From Trichomonas tenax (lineage: Eukaryota; Parabasalia; Trichomonadida; Trichomonadidae): a stretch of 64,000 nt of DNA. The translations under genes and the position numbers were made by a program. This document shows, piece after piece, positions 22,901-30,962 of the stretch. The notes under the pieces were generated by a model. The model was not told where the DNA came from. It searched no databases and saw only the letters and a program-made list of their open reading frames with translations. The stretch covers positions 79,663 through 143,662 of the forward strand of contig JALKBU010000013.1 of NCBI GenBank assembly GCA_023091735.1, read 5' to 3'. Each line of letters opens with the position of its first letter. The stretch's first letter is position 1.

Positions 22901-24206
22901 GTTTTTGACAAACGAAAACGGTTTCAACTTCGGGGAAGTCAACGGGAAGCAGATCACAGACGTTGTTCTTCCTCCATGGGCATCGACGCCGTTCGACTTC
23001 ATCTACAAGCACAGGCGCCTTTTGGAGACGAACCACGTCCGACAGAACCTTCACAAGTGGATCGACCTCATATTCGGATACAAACAGAAAGGCGAAGCAG
23101 CGATCGAATCACGGAACGTCTATCTTCCAGAGATGTACCCAGAGATCTGGGACGATCCAAATGCCGACAAAAATCTTATCCGAACTGTTCATGAGACAGT
23201 TGGCCAGATGCCGCAGCAGCTGTTCACGAGTCCTCATCCACAGGCACCAATCGTTCCTATCAGACGTCACGAAGGAACATGGGAATACGGTCTTGGGCAG
23301 AACGTCACTCTTCACATGGGTCACATCGCGATCACGAAGGGCCACGCTGTCGTCAATTATCTCACGACGAAGGGTGTCGGCAAGTTCTTCCGCGTCAAGA
23401 TATTTCCATCAGAGAAGGAAGATCATTTTATGATCTGCGAGTTCAACTTCGAACTGAAGCTCCCCGACATTTGGTGCTATCATCCACACGGATTCCTCTA
23501 TGCGTCAAACATGATGACAATCACACTTTTTTCCACGAAGACGAAGAAGATCGAAACGTGTTACGTCCACTCGGCCCAAATCACAGCGATGCACTGCGAC
23601 TTCCAGAATGTCGTTGTTGCAGATGCAGACTCAAACCTCCTCGTCTTCAAGGCGACGTACATGAAGGAGCCTCGATGCATCATCAAGTGCTACAGGACAA
23701 CAATCCACTCAGTATTCGTTCAAACTTCGGTCAATGCGATCAACGCCGTTATGAAGAATGGTATCGTTGTCCAAGCGAATATCCACACGAAGGTCGTCTC
23801 ATCTTCGAGCAAGGTCGAGAACAAGAAAGTCCTCACATGCGTCACTCCAATCTGGGGATTCACTATCATCTGCGAATCAAAGCAGATCATCATCATCAGT
23901 GTCAACGGTGAAGTTGTCAAAGCAGCTCCATACGACAAAAGGTTCATATGCATCACATCAGGACGAACGCCAGACTTCTTCGATGTTGTTGTCGCAGTCG
24001 ACGAAGACCTCAGCATCTGGTCGTTCGATGCATATATGCCAGAGTTCATGGTGTTCGTTTTAAAACTTAAGTCAAAACCAGTTTCGATGGCCGTTTCTGG
24101 AGAAGATTCATATTTCGTTATTCTTTGTGAAGATGGCATCATTCGTGGTTTCCAACTTCCACCACGAGCTCTATATCCGAACGGCGTTTTCGATGTTGAT
24201 CCATAA
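16911..24206 (+). CDS. BEACH-WD40 domain protein, 2431 residues
   Basis: BEACH proteins act in vesicle fusion/fission, lysosome size and membrane traffic. The N-terminal 800 residues are a helical (ARM-like) array. Residues about 844-935 form a concanavalin A-like lectin domain (GFTVAFWIYIED, WFHCAFVF). A further helical region follows. A PH-like domain lies at about 1735-1830. The BEACH domain spans about 1842-2110, with hallmarks WLHHSISNFEYLLYLN, YPFIPWVLKDY, FSRPIGNQ, HYNYAPIHP and LIFGYKQKGEAA. WD40 repeats fill about 2130-2425. This order is the full family architecture, so the gene is intact. The start may be 16911 or the second ATG at 16959 (MENDSNSS). From about 21500 to 24060 codon endings switch from A/T to C/G, and the last 140 nt revert. 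Confidence 0.95.
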   Translation: MQELIPLQHLWGKILAMENDSNSSIPQIQKLLSSNQFPTFSSSEIEEITKKCGTINDAIESMKQHNYPFVFKVDMLTQLMKYSDVEEMAPDFIISYFLNSVIAWTINFSEGKSVEEFKTLLDALNFLMESKNEIVLSKSKVMASSTFFHIFTYFVNELPDSNFETLFPPVQDFFLSNKNVSDSYYDLIVKLAAIVIGPNSTEINPQGAIFLAGLGEMLESNIKFPQSIVISIQKILENSFLNLDKSSLSFHLRFYESLNIDALCESMEVFPDKIDEIFRRRDTSLKIPEPSPIIPLDSGKPEQFTQMEWVSYKTFDDDMLIPTYPEELELGDQKCLDIIDRDLGNRFMMLSEFILLNTDLTNIFISSWVNKICNGSQSYQYFDVFAAFIILLERTKLDFDYSPAITSLLLSPLFKDNVSLFSNSPIFQKINIMRQNVINFFFEMPKVCDILFSTLLILVPQPLILSEIIFTIMHNQKCFSLIPKSFPNRLMRLIYLYQGYKGDDELVRRKISIARSTLFYAIELYIKSPETSDKLFNDIEFVTNLKTLAYEDPVRWFSLKYLFLNRNHKIVVDAIHELFQCFFIVQPLPGMTRMVLDMLNFWQILTEEEEDENTFLSDLPLLIKWTKNMQQSDYSNRAILAVIKIIRNTLRENITKSIRTDIYEIITKVYQKYDFELLFTLFTVVATKDFDRTQHLFDFKFPKFLFTMLKIFKDTHIQNFLRIIYDNCMESQVKRIMLRNIQFDIALADVLLEWIDNNTHNKVDVNSMLYTLDYINTGGCSGTFVSKFISFMCPKDEKTRPPFFDIIFNFFEYFVNRYAFEPGPYIPLTYKTIVSCFGIEKSVICDGFTVAFWIYIEDKGSNVFRIFTIEDMSAEKFCIGVSNKHMSVEYMKSKFDVDCKFSLLHWFHCAFVFHNDMIQFYYNGQFHSEGPFTYNKNSERYDMIFSNPPFEADLFDNAARHGQIGVYSVLEPQEIEEIYKLGSRHIWETPKAVLIGMPEMKKNGTVSVKFKLREKIQGKFVPTSATSNLGLIHTLKTTNGLTILLPLLKYARIGGDDYFDRIISIFIQLMTTGFEFEEEFARSFGFGQMAAILIHEEKLDFTLYKKFVDLLPFFKNQKLIANLSDTILFNIDLWMKSSTEDVKKIVQLWFDMKLKVPLSSLIHMIRCYFYQRPIEKEFLKFEEVPRDENISEIRQIIIKMIKKRAAKFVNNVQLQQMVGIAMTGFDVSYAKEIISIIKHIFSFVVDKQNINIFACIITLTYIIGCGDEELEFDIISIFCKAHNMNMMNNIDPYEHFTALSLELKPGYGSKNIVQQMLNMKELMLMPLIFIMAHNSGCIDLVLDTIELKGKRLPHLWNFVPILVFMRENSKKTLIKASNFLIKTANNLDKLVKDIDAIGTIFGGHEKFFNIFLLELTEYTDRKNDKELMAIVIKCFVNTFLCKPANRFSWELKKLAEETYGPKKRKEESNSYGFIHANEMRSKCSLYNRPANIRKTQGLMSLSFTSWLFPFDNDTDSGDNFDDILKRGLKKHPQKVFGLYLNRNGEFIALKLYERFSKSLLLFYEILSPQFKQRPYMEQQRQYEFITHKMTFDPDVTSFNRIKEYIDKIKSASSIISKSLSPSEDICVFSTRLCIKFLDGVKKDLNEQDTLWKRQWNLFTADAAPWARAALGTDGVMKYKRDDILSHGLIPVRNRCNFRFNTYEQQEKKKPEEKNQRLIKIDGGKVFKKKQQPFDEPVEEFECEIITLNKIKQGLVSISEDTFTIARNDIPLKQLRFTSIQSVFLHSWDQRPTAIEIIHIDGTSYMINFTTTSALSFLMKLESRKFPNAKIFMQSYFSTFIAESDLTKKWLHHSISNFEYLLYLNFVSGRTFSCLSLYPFIPWVLKDYSAPLDIKNPSLYRDFSRPIGNQDPSTDEKLDADFNRLKNFGVKPYHYNYAPIHPRIICNWLVRMEPFTTMHVKQGSNVFDDPIYIFESVARARKPTDFHECIPEFFFQPEFLTNENGFNFGEVNGKQITDVVLPPWASTPFDFIYKHRRLLETNHVRQNLHKWIDLIFGYKQKGEAAIESRNVYLPEMYPEIWDDPNADKNLIRTVHETVGQMPQQLFTSPHPQAPIVPIRRHEGTWEYGLGQNVTLHMGHIAITKGHAVVNYLTTKGVGKFFRVKIFPSEKEDHFMICEFNFELKLPDIWCYHPHGFLYASNMMTITLFSTKTKKIETCYVHSAQITAMHCDFQNVVVADADSNLLVFKATYMKEPRCIIKCYRTTIHSVFVQTSVNAINAVMKNGIVVQANIHTKVVSSSSKVENKKVLTCVTPIWGFTIICESKQIIIISVNGEVVKAAPYDKRFICITSGRTPDFFDVVVAVDEDLSIWSFDAYMPEFMVFVLKLKSKPVSMAVSGEDSYFVILCEDGIIRGFQLPPRALYPNGVFDVDP
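24192..24206 (+). repeat. 15-bp direct repeat at the BEACH stop codon
   Basis: The last codons and stop of the BEACH gene (GATGTTGATCCATAA) recur exactly at 25872-25886. Both copies are followed closely by TTTTGTTGTTT. This marks a duplicated unit. Confidence 0.7.
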
Positions 24207-24600
24207 CATATTTTTGTTGTTTATTTTTTGTTTAAATTTTCTTGTTTGATATTTATCTTTTATATATTCTAAATAACATAATGCAATAGGATTGCTTTTG
24301 ATTTGCTCTGCATGAATACAAACATTTCGCTTTCTATAAATCATTTCACAATATATTAAGTCAACATCGCTGCTTTTGCATAGTATGAATATCATTTAAT
24401 TTTCATTCAACAACAAACTGGAACAACTGATGTGTTAAAAATATTTGTTGCAGAAAGTGAGATTCTTTTTTCCTGTGTTGATTGAATATTCAATATTAAA
24501 GAAATCATTCAATAGAAGAAAACAAATAACTTTGAGAAAGATAAAATAAAAAATAGTTTGAGTTAACATTCACTTTAATATATTAAAATGATATAATCGT
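24207..24600. other. Intergenic spacer, 394 bp
   Basis: AT-rich 3' flank of the BEACH gene, converging with the downstream minus-strand pseudogene. No further feature recognised. Confidence 0.5.
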
Positions 24601-25594
24601 TTAGGAACATTTTATTTCAGCAAATGCGCATATAAAGAGGGAGTGAGAGAACTGTCTTAGAAGCAACGCAAAAAATGTCATGAAGATATTCGTGTTTTCT
24701 GATGTTTGTGATGATGTTTCGATCTTTGATTGAACAAAATAAAACAATATTACAAAGTTCAATTGAGATTTGTTGCGGAACTGTTTCAATTAGTGAAACT
24801 ATTTCATTAACTTTTAATTCATCAATGAAACTGTTTTTTACTGTTCCATAACCATTTCCTTGATGAATAGTGTATTGGCAAATATTGTTGAAAATGTTGC
24901 AGTTTTCAATGTGAATTGGATTCAATGCGGAAATTAATTCTTTAGTGATATTATTTTCGAAAACATTTGTGTATGTGAATTGATAAGAATAAGAACCAGA
25001 ACGGAGATTGGAATTAAACAAGCAATGATCATATCCTGTGTTTCCTTTGATATAGCAAAAGCTGATGTTGACGTTTTGTGATGATTGATAAGTGTAATAA
25101 GCAGATGACCAATATCCTTTATTGTTGCTGCAATTCGTGCATATATAACGGACGATGCCATAACATTGATGTGTTGTGTAATGTTTATCACTTCCTCCAC
25201 ATTCTGACAAAGAACTTTCGTCAATAAAATTATAAAATGGAGATTTATAAGCTAAATGACAATAGCAATGTTGTCCATCTGATGAAGAAGTAGATTTGAT
25301 AGAACAAAATCGATGTTGAACAATAGAACTGTTTCCTTTAACGCAAACAGGTCGTGTGTTGTCAGAAAATGTGCATTCGCTGTGGAGGATTTTGATATTG
25401 TACGTAGATATGTTGATGCTTTGTGTTGTGGATTCGAATTGACTCCGGAAAACGAAGATTTCAGACGCTGAAACGACTGTTGGGTTATGTGCAGTGATAG
25501 CAGAAGGAGGAGAGTTGCCGTAGTAAAGCCGCCAAACATCGCGAGGGGGATTATCACAGTGAATCACAGAAAGAGAAAATCAACGTTTTCTCAT
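24601..25594 (-). pseudogene. Secreted/surface protein family, tandem copy 1 (broken)
   Basis: From the ATG at 25594 the frame reads MRKR, then meets TGA at codon 5. It continues with FSLSVIHCDNPPRDVWRLYY through about 300 residues to near 24725. There a frameshift moves the C-terminus into another frame that ends with a hydrophobic segment (IFMTFFALLLRQFSHSLFIC) and a stop at 24601-24603. The protein is rich in Cys, Asn and Ser with many N-x-S/T sites. Recurring short motifs (NISFCYIKG, NIFNN, HIENC) suggest a parallel beta-helix surface protein with a C-terminal anchor. The neighbour at 26036-27007 is a paralogue. The premature stop and frameshift make it a probable pseudogene. The family's function is unknown. 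Confidence 0.75.
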
Positions 25595-25615
25595 TTTTAT
25601 GGCAAAAAATTTATT

Positions 25616-25645
25616 TTACGTGTCGAGATTTTGATTTACGTGTCA
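25616..25645 (-). promoter_or_regulatory. Paired TTTACGTGTC motif upstream of copy 1
   Basis: Two TTTACGTGTC words (starting 25616 and 25635) lie 22-51 nt upstream of the copy 1 start. The same pair and the intervening GAGATTTTGA are conserved upstream of copy 2, suggesting a retained promoter. Confidence 0.45.
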
Positions 25646-25871
25646 GATAAATAATTGAAAATAAAGAAATTCTTTCGAACTAAATTGCAACATCATCTAG
25701 ATCGACAAATTTAAATATTATTTGTTCTCCAATGCCAGACAAACAGGAGATTTATTGTTCTTCATCTATAAACTCTTCTGAAAATGAATAATCAAAAAAC
25801 AAATATCAATGAAATTATTCAATTCTACTTTACTTTGCTGATGAGAATTACATCAACAATATGATACTTAT

Positions 25872-25886
25872 GATGTTGATCCATAA
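25872..25886 (+). repeat. Relic of the BEACH 3' end between the tandem copies
   Basis: GATGTTGATCCATAA is identical to the BEACH terminus at 24192-24206 and is followed by similar TTTTGTTGTTT. No further BEACH coding sequence precedes it. Confidence 0.65.
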
Positions 25887-26035
25887 TAAATTTTGTTGTT
25901 TGTTTTAGGATCAACACTTAAGCATTGCATAAACAGAATGCGAAAATCTCAAAGCCCGATTTCTGTTTTAATTTTGGAATGAGCTCAAATACAAATTTCA
26001 ATTGAAAGTACTCATTTTCATAATTTAGAAAATTC

Positions 26036-27007
26036 TCAGATAAAGTGAGCAACCTGACTTAGGAACAAACCAACAACTGCCAAGAACATATTCATGTTAT
26101 CTGAAGTCGTGATGACGATGTTTTGATCTTTGGTTGGACAATGTATGACAATATTGCAAGATTCAATTGAGATTGGCTGCGGAACTGTTTCGATTGTATT
26201 AACATTATGAACATTGAGTTCATCATCAATAAAAGAATTGCTAACTTTTCCGTAATCATAAGTATCTATATCTTGGTAAATCATGTATTCACAAGTGTTA
26301 TTGAAAATGTTGCAGTTTTCAATGCGAATTGGATAAGTTGCATAAATTAATTTTTCAGTGATATTATTTTCTAAAACATTCGAGAATACTAATTGATAAG
26401 AAAGTCTAGTACTAGCTAGATTATTGTGACGCAGGCATTGATCATTTCCTTCGTTTCCTTTGAAATGACAAAAGCTGATGTTGACATTTTGTATTGATTG
26501 AGTTGTGTGATAAGCTGATCCTAAATTCCCTTTATTGTTGCAGCGGTTCGTGGATGCGTATCGGCAAATGCCATAATATTGATATGTTGTGTGAAATTTA
26601 TCGCTTGTTCCACATTCTAACAAAGAACTTTCTTCAATATAATTAATCATTGGGGAGTTTTTTAGCTAATTCACAATACGAATGTTGCCCATATGGATAT
26701 AATGAAGAAGTAGAATTGATGGAACAGAATCGATGCTGGACAATGGAACTGTTTCCTTTAACGTAAATCGGATGTGTGTTGTTCAAAAATGTGCATTCAC
26801 TATGGAGGATTTTAATATCGGTCGTAGATATGTTGATACTTCGTATAGTTGATTCGAGTCAACTCTGTAAAACGAAGATTTCAGATTTAAAAGAAATTGT
26901 TGGGTTATAATCAGTAATAACTGAAAGAGGCGATCCATCGTAGTAAAGTTGTCAAATTTCGCGAGCAGGAGTGTCACTGTGAACTTTAGGCACAAAAAAA
27001 CATTCAT
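26036..27007 (-). pseudogene. Secreted/surface protein family, tandem copy 2 (broken)
   Basis: This is a paralogue of the 24601-25594 pseudogene. Alignment by eye from the ATG near 27007 gives VHSDTPAREI, then a stop, QLYYDGSPLSVITDYNPT, another stop, and later CTFLNNTHPIYVKGNSSIVQHRFCS. A frameshift in an A-run near 26660 leads to the intact distal part, MINYIEESSLLECG to the end at 26036. The C-terminus keeps the hydrophobic anchor MNMFLAVVGLFLSQVAHFI, which copy 1 lost from its main frame. A second frameshift in a T-run separates the ATG from the body. Multiple lesions make it a pseudogene. Confidence 0.78.
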
Positions 27008-27027
27008 TTGTATGGCAAAAATTTTAA

Positions 27028-27058
27028 TTTACATGTCGAGATTTTGATTTACATGCCA
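27028..27058 (-). promoter_or_regulatory. Paired TTTACATG(T/C)C motif upstream of copy 2
   Basis: TTTACATGTC (starting 27028) and TTTACATGCC (starting 27048) have the same spacing and intervening sequence as the pair upstream of copy 1. Confidence 0.45.
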
Positions 27059-27304
27059 TATAATATGTCACATTAATTAAATCGAAAAATTTTTAAAATT
27101 ATGAGTCTCCATCTATTGCAAATGATAATTATATCAAAATATCGAATTTTGGTTTTTTTAAAAATTCTTCCAATTTGACTTCGAAATTTTGGGCTATTTA
27201 CTGAGTAAAATCTTCCCATATTTTTATATATTATTTTATATTATATGGAGTATCTATTTATTTGATTATTCGTTATTTATGCAATTATTAGGACTATTTT
27301 GACG

Positions 27305-27312
27305 TCATTTTT
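27305..27312 (+). promoter_or_regulatory. Initiator-like TCATTTTT
   Basis: The A of TCA lies at 27307, 12 nt before the ATG at 27319. It fits the Trichomonas Inr pattern TCAY(T/A). Confidence 0.5.
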
Positions 27313-27318
27313 TTTATA

Positions 27319-28296
27319 ATGAGTTTCAACAATGCTTGCGAACTTATTACGCAATTCCAAGCGTTAATTCACAACAATTACGATGTAGAACAGTACCTTT
27401 TAGGCAGAGAAAACATTGATCCATTAACCAGTCTTCTTTGTTGGTTATTGAACCTGGAAATATTGCAATTTGGTAATCCTTTGAAATTTTCGCTCAAAAT
27501 TAAAATGATAAAGGACAAATTCAACAAAGAATATAGCAATAACATTATTGGCCACGGAAATTTACCAGATATCGAAATTGAAACATTTAATACAGAATTA
27601 CATCAAATTCTTGAAAATTGGGATTTGGTAGAATCTCTTTCTAACATTGATTCATCAATTTTCGAAGAATCGGCACGAAAAATCGTTATTTTCGCGTGCA
27701 GAAGATATAATATTCTTTTTAGAAAAGGATTTTTGACAGCTTTCTTAAGTATTTACTCTATAGTTTATCCAATTGGATTCTTAGCAGAAGACACTCCAAA
27801 TGATTTAACAGAAGCAATAACTTATTATTTATTTGTTGAAATCGTACGCTTAGTCAATATCGTTGTTAACGAGGTGGATAGCGATTCCTTAACTAAGTCT
27901 GTTTTACGCTTCGCAAGGCAGAAAAATATCAAAGAAATATACAATTATCTACAAATAGAGAATATCACATATGCATTGTTATTTAATGACTTCAGTAAAT
28001 TCAATCCAACTGATTTCATCCTTTTATGGAATCAAATTTTAATCAGACCCAATTTTTCACGAGAATATTTGATAAACCTTATTTCTGTCATTATTCAGCA
28101 ATGCTCAAACTATGAGACATTGCTTTCATGGCCAACACGTTATGGTACATCATCAACATTTCAATTAACAGACGGCATTGAAAAAGTTGTTACATATAGA
28201 ATGAAGAGGAGATCAAGAGCCACCAGACACTTCACAATGCTAGCAATGACTATTATTGGAATATATTCATTTGTCAGAAATTATTATTATGAATAA
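27319..28296 (+). CDS. Putative tail-anchored helical protein, 325 residues
   Basis: The frame is intact and has a good initiator 12 nt upstream. The body is all-helical. The stretch LLFNDFSKFNPTDFILLWNQIL (about residues 215-236) faintly resembles the late helices of TBC/Rab-GAP domains (LPF..vl.LWD.il). I do not see the catalytic Arg and Gln fingers and do not call it a GAP. A basic stretch (RMKRRSRATR) precedes a C-terminal hydrophobic segment (HFTMLAMTIIGIYSFV) with a very short tail, which fits a tail-anchored membrane protein. The function is unknown. Confidence 0.78.
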   Translation: MSFNNACELITQFQALIHNNYDVEQYLLGRENIDPLTSLLCWLLNLEILQFGNPLKFSLKIKMIKDKFNKEYSNNIIGHGNLPDIEIETFNTELHQILENWDLVESLSNIDSSIFEESARKIVIFACRRYNILFRKGFLTAFLSIYSIVYPIGFLAEDTPNDLTEAITYYLFVEIVRLVNIVVNEVDSDSLTKSVLRFARQKNIKEIYNYLQIENITYALLFNDFSKFNPTDFILLWNQILIRPNFSREYLINLISVIIQQCSNYETLLSWPTRYGTSSTFQLTDGIEKVVTYRMKRRSRATRHFTMLAMTIIGIYSFVRNYYYE

Positions 28297-28987
28297 ATGT
28301 TTACAATGACCTTTATAGAGTCCTCACTTACCAGCGCATTACTGTATATTAAAGTTCATCTATAGATAATTTCAAAATTGTTTTAGTTTATTTAACCATA
28401 TTGGAATAAGTATATGAGAAAAGTGAAGCAGTTTTAAGTTTTTTCAGTCATTCTTGAGCATTGGTTGGAATGTGAAAATGAAAAAAATGCAAATTTGTTT
28501 TATTATAATTTTGACCATAACACACTTGACTTTTCATAGACTCATCAAGTGTATTCTGATGTTTATAGATTAGATGATATATTACAACTTCAAAAGTTAA
28601 TCAGTTATTTTCTTCCAAAAAATTGTGTTTCTGGTTTGTAACTTATGTAGTTGTTATCAGCTCAAATATGCATTAATTAGTTTGAAGGAAATAATGTTAT
28701 ATAACAACACTTTTGTAGAATATCAAGCAAATTGAACAACAATACTCCAAATGTTTATTATTACTCAATAATTAGAATCAGATACGATAGTATAGTAAAT
28801 GTTTAAATAACTAAAGGCTATAACACTGATATTTTTCTCTTTTCATATCTCAATTATTACAATATGTGCATTTCGGAGAGAAAAAATTAAACAGGAAGCA
28901 AAGAAACACAAAAAACAGCAATTTTTAAACAGTAGGATAGTTTTAAAATAATATAAACAATCATGAAATCGTAAAAAGACATAACAA
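28297..28987. other. Intergenic spacer, 691 bp
   Basis: AT-rich spacer between convergent genes. Only a small inverted repeat (ACACTTGA/TCAAGTGT near 28522-28555) was noticed. No gene. Confidence 0.5.
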
Positions 28988-29647
28988 TCATTCCTTTGAG
29001 TCTGGTTGCTTTTCTACTTCGTCTGGAGGATCATTAAGCTCTTCATCATTTAATCCTGCGTATTCTCTAAGTTTTTTCCTGATTTCAGCCCAGTTAGCGT
29101 TATTGGTCTCCACTATCTTCCTGAATTCGTCCTCATCACCACCGTGATTATGAAATATTTTGAATAATTTTTTTCCTTCTGGAGGAAGACTTTCAAAGTA
29201 TTCACCTTCGAGTGGATCAGACTCCGTAAAGTAGTCCTCCGAAGCATCGGTCGGTAATTCTTCATCCATGTTGCTAGAATCGTAATCATCAACAGAATCT
29301 AAAACGAAGTGATTACCATTGTCAGACATGTTAATGTCCATTCCATAGCCATGTCTGATTCTAGGCTTGCGATCGTAGTCTCTTTTTCCTGAAGAATGTT
29401 TTCGCGGTTCGAGAATATTTGCGCCATTGACTTGTTTATGAAGTACAAGATAATCATTAGGCTGTAAATTAATATTCGCAATGATTTGTTCGTCATGAAG
29501 AATTTTCCTTCTAAATATAAAATTTATTTGTTTAATATCTAGTTGTACTTTGCCCTCAATAAGCATCTTGAGGGCAGCTATGTTTTGCGTGGGCTCGATT
29601 TCTATCTCATATGTTTGGTTTGCTATAGTTTTTATAGTGACTTTCAT
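28988..29647 (-). CDS. Ubiquitin-like domain protein
   Basis: From the ATG at 29647 the protein has 219 residues. Residues 1-72 form a ubiquitin-like fold: MKVTIKTIANQTYEIEIEP, then IAALKMLIEGK, FRRKILHDEQII and LQPNDYLVLHKQ. The ubiquitin C-terminal Gly-Gly is absent, so it is a fixed UBL domain rather than a conjugated modifier. The rest is acidic and polar, with a helical tail near residues 160-200 (KKLFKIFHNHGGDEDEFRKIV). No UBA or XPC-binding domain is evident, so I do not call it Rad23 although the N-terminus fits that type. It may be a proteasome or ubiquitin-pathway adaptor. Confidence 0.85.
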   Translation of the reverse strand: MKVTIKTIANQTYEIEIEPTQNIAALKMLIEGKVQLDIKQINFIFRRKILHDEQIIANINLQPNDYLVLHKQVNGANILEPRKHSSGKRDYDRKPRIRHGYGMDINMSDNGNHFVLDSVDDYDSSNMDEELPTDASEDYFTESDPLEGEYFESLPPEGKKLFKIFHNHGGDEDEFRKIVETNNANWAEIRKKLREYAGLNDEELNDPPDEVEKQPDSKE

Positions 29648-29927
29648 TTTCAATAAATAAATGTCACCTTTTTCCGCGAAAATGGGTCACTTTTTATAAT
29701 GAATTTTCGTAAATTATTTTGTCACGTAAAGGTTCGATTTCGTCAAATTTGTTTTGAAAAAATAATTTGCAAACAATTATTTGTCGAATACTCTTGTAAG
29801 CTGTCAAATATTTATTGTAAAGCTTAATTGCCGGATTTCTATGTAAAATGTCAGTAACAGCCTTGAAAAACAATATGTAAAGTACCAATTTTCAAAAATT
29901 AAAAACTGAACAATAGTTTATTTATTT

Positions 29928-30962
29928 TCAAAACAATGGCTTTGGTGCTTTTCCATGGCTGATGCCTAGTGACCCTATAAGCCGTTTCTTTGGCTTAACA
30001 TATATTTTGGACTTGAGATATTGCAAAATGAAAATGATATATGTCACAATCATATACATTGGATATGCTGCGCAGACAGTGAGATAAGATGCTCTGAACA
30101 ATTTCCTGATGAGTGAGTCATCCCACCATGAATATTTGATTGCGAGAGTCTTATCAATGAAGAACAATGTGATCGTCATTAGTGTGACAGGAATGAGAAT
30201 TTCTGGAAGATAATATGCTGTTATAAATGCTGAAATCAGCACAACGATGTATATTTTGAGGCGATCTATGTGATTGACAAGAATATGCATCAGAAATGAT
30301 ACATCTCCGATGTTGTTTTGGAATGCAACCATCTTCGTATTTATTAAATCAATCGAGTCTTTGCCTTCTTGAAGTGTGACACTGATGTTCTCTATAGCTT
30401 TTTCTAGACTTTGAGATGACTCATTGAACTCTATTGTTAAGTTTTCGATGACTGCAGCGGATTCAACAGTCTTCTTGAATAAAGTTAAAAGTTGTTCAGA
30501 AGTTCTTGCATTGAACGCTTCACCGTGTGCGAAATAACAAAGGTTTGTAATGTGATGGTCAAAAGTCAAGTAAACGCTGTATGTTGATTGAGTCATTTTT
30601 GATGTATCTAAATCATAAGGAAATTCGTGTAGACGACGTGATATTTTGTAGAAACACTGTGTAAAACGAAGAGATAGGTTCTTTCTAAGTTGTTCATTCT
30701 GTTTTTGTTCGATTGTGTTGCAATTTACTTTCATTTCTGATACAGTATCTGAATAACAATCTGATTTAGAGACATCGATAGTTTCTATAAGACTTGCTAT
30801 TGGAATTACAGCCGGATATTTGCTCTTTATAGAATCAAAATCGAATAATTCTGTTACTTTCTTTCCAGCACTTATTTGTTCAGACAAAGCCTTAGGATTG
30901 AACTCTTTTAGTACATCTACAGACTTTGTATGAGGCAAAAACAAACCTATACCTAAAAACAT
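29928..30962 (-). CDS. KAR5: Candidate KAR5/GEX1/Brambleberry-type nuclear fusion protein
   Basis: The protein has 344 residues with a short hydrophobic N-terminus that could be a signal peptide. Residues 69-142 carry a cysteine-containing domain. It runs DCYSDTVSEMKVNC (Cys69, Cys81), then NLSLRFTQCFYKISRR (Cys103) and YLTFDHHITNLCYFAHGEAF (Cys142). This order and these words match the conserved N-terminal domain of KAR5/GEX1 proteins (DC...NC, LAL.FT.C, .T....H..N.C.F). A coiled-coil-like region (about 155-225) and three hydrophobic segments (about 236-252, 255-270 and 292-315) follow, also as in that family. KAR5/GEX1 proteins act in the nuclear envelope during karyogamy. A sexual role here is inference from the family. 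Confidence 0.6.
   Translation of the reverse strand: MFLGIGLFLPHTKSVDVLKEFNPKALSEQISAGKKVTELFDFDSIKSKYPAVIPIASLIETIDVSKSDCYSDTVSEMKVNCNTIEQKQNEQLRKNLSLRFTQCFYKISRRLHEFPYDLDTSKMTQSTYSVYLTFDHHITNLCYFAHGEAFNARTSEQLLTLFKKTVESAAVIENLTIEFNESSQSLEKAIENISVTLQEGKDSIDLINTKMVAFQNNIGDVSFLMHILVNHIDRLKIYIVVLISAFITAYYLPEILIPVTLMTITLFFIDKTLAIKYSWWDDSLIRKLFRASYLTVCAAYPMYMIVTYIIFILQYLKSKIYVKPKKRLIGSLGISHGKAPKPLF

Larger units (their letters stand above)
25595..26035. other. Spacer between the two tandem copies, 441 bp
   Basis: It holds the paired motif at 25616-25645, directly upstream of copy 1, and a relic of the BEACH gene's 3' end at 25872-25886. No gene was recognised. Confidence 0.6.
27008..27318. other. 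Intergenic spacer with divergent promoters, 311 bp
   Basis: It lies between minus-strand copy 2 and a plus-strand gene. It contains the paired motif of copy 2 and the initiator-like site of the next gene. Confidence 0.6.

Noticed and set aside
20613..24142. Many overlapping frames opposite or inside the 3' part of the BEACH gene
   Set aside because: They arise from the GC-rich codon use of the BEACH gene and have no own signals.
28520..28560. Inverted repeat ACACTTGA/TCAAGTGT
   Set aside because: Eight-base arms in AT-rich DNA are expected by chance; not a convincing terminator or RNA.
29694..29888. Minus-strand 64-codon frame between the UBL and KAR5-like genes
   Set aside because: AT-rich, no family, no initiator; likely chance.
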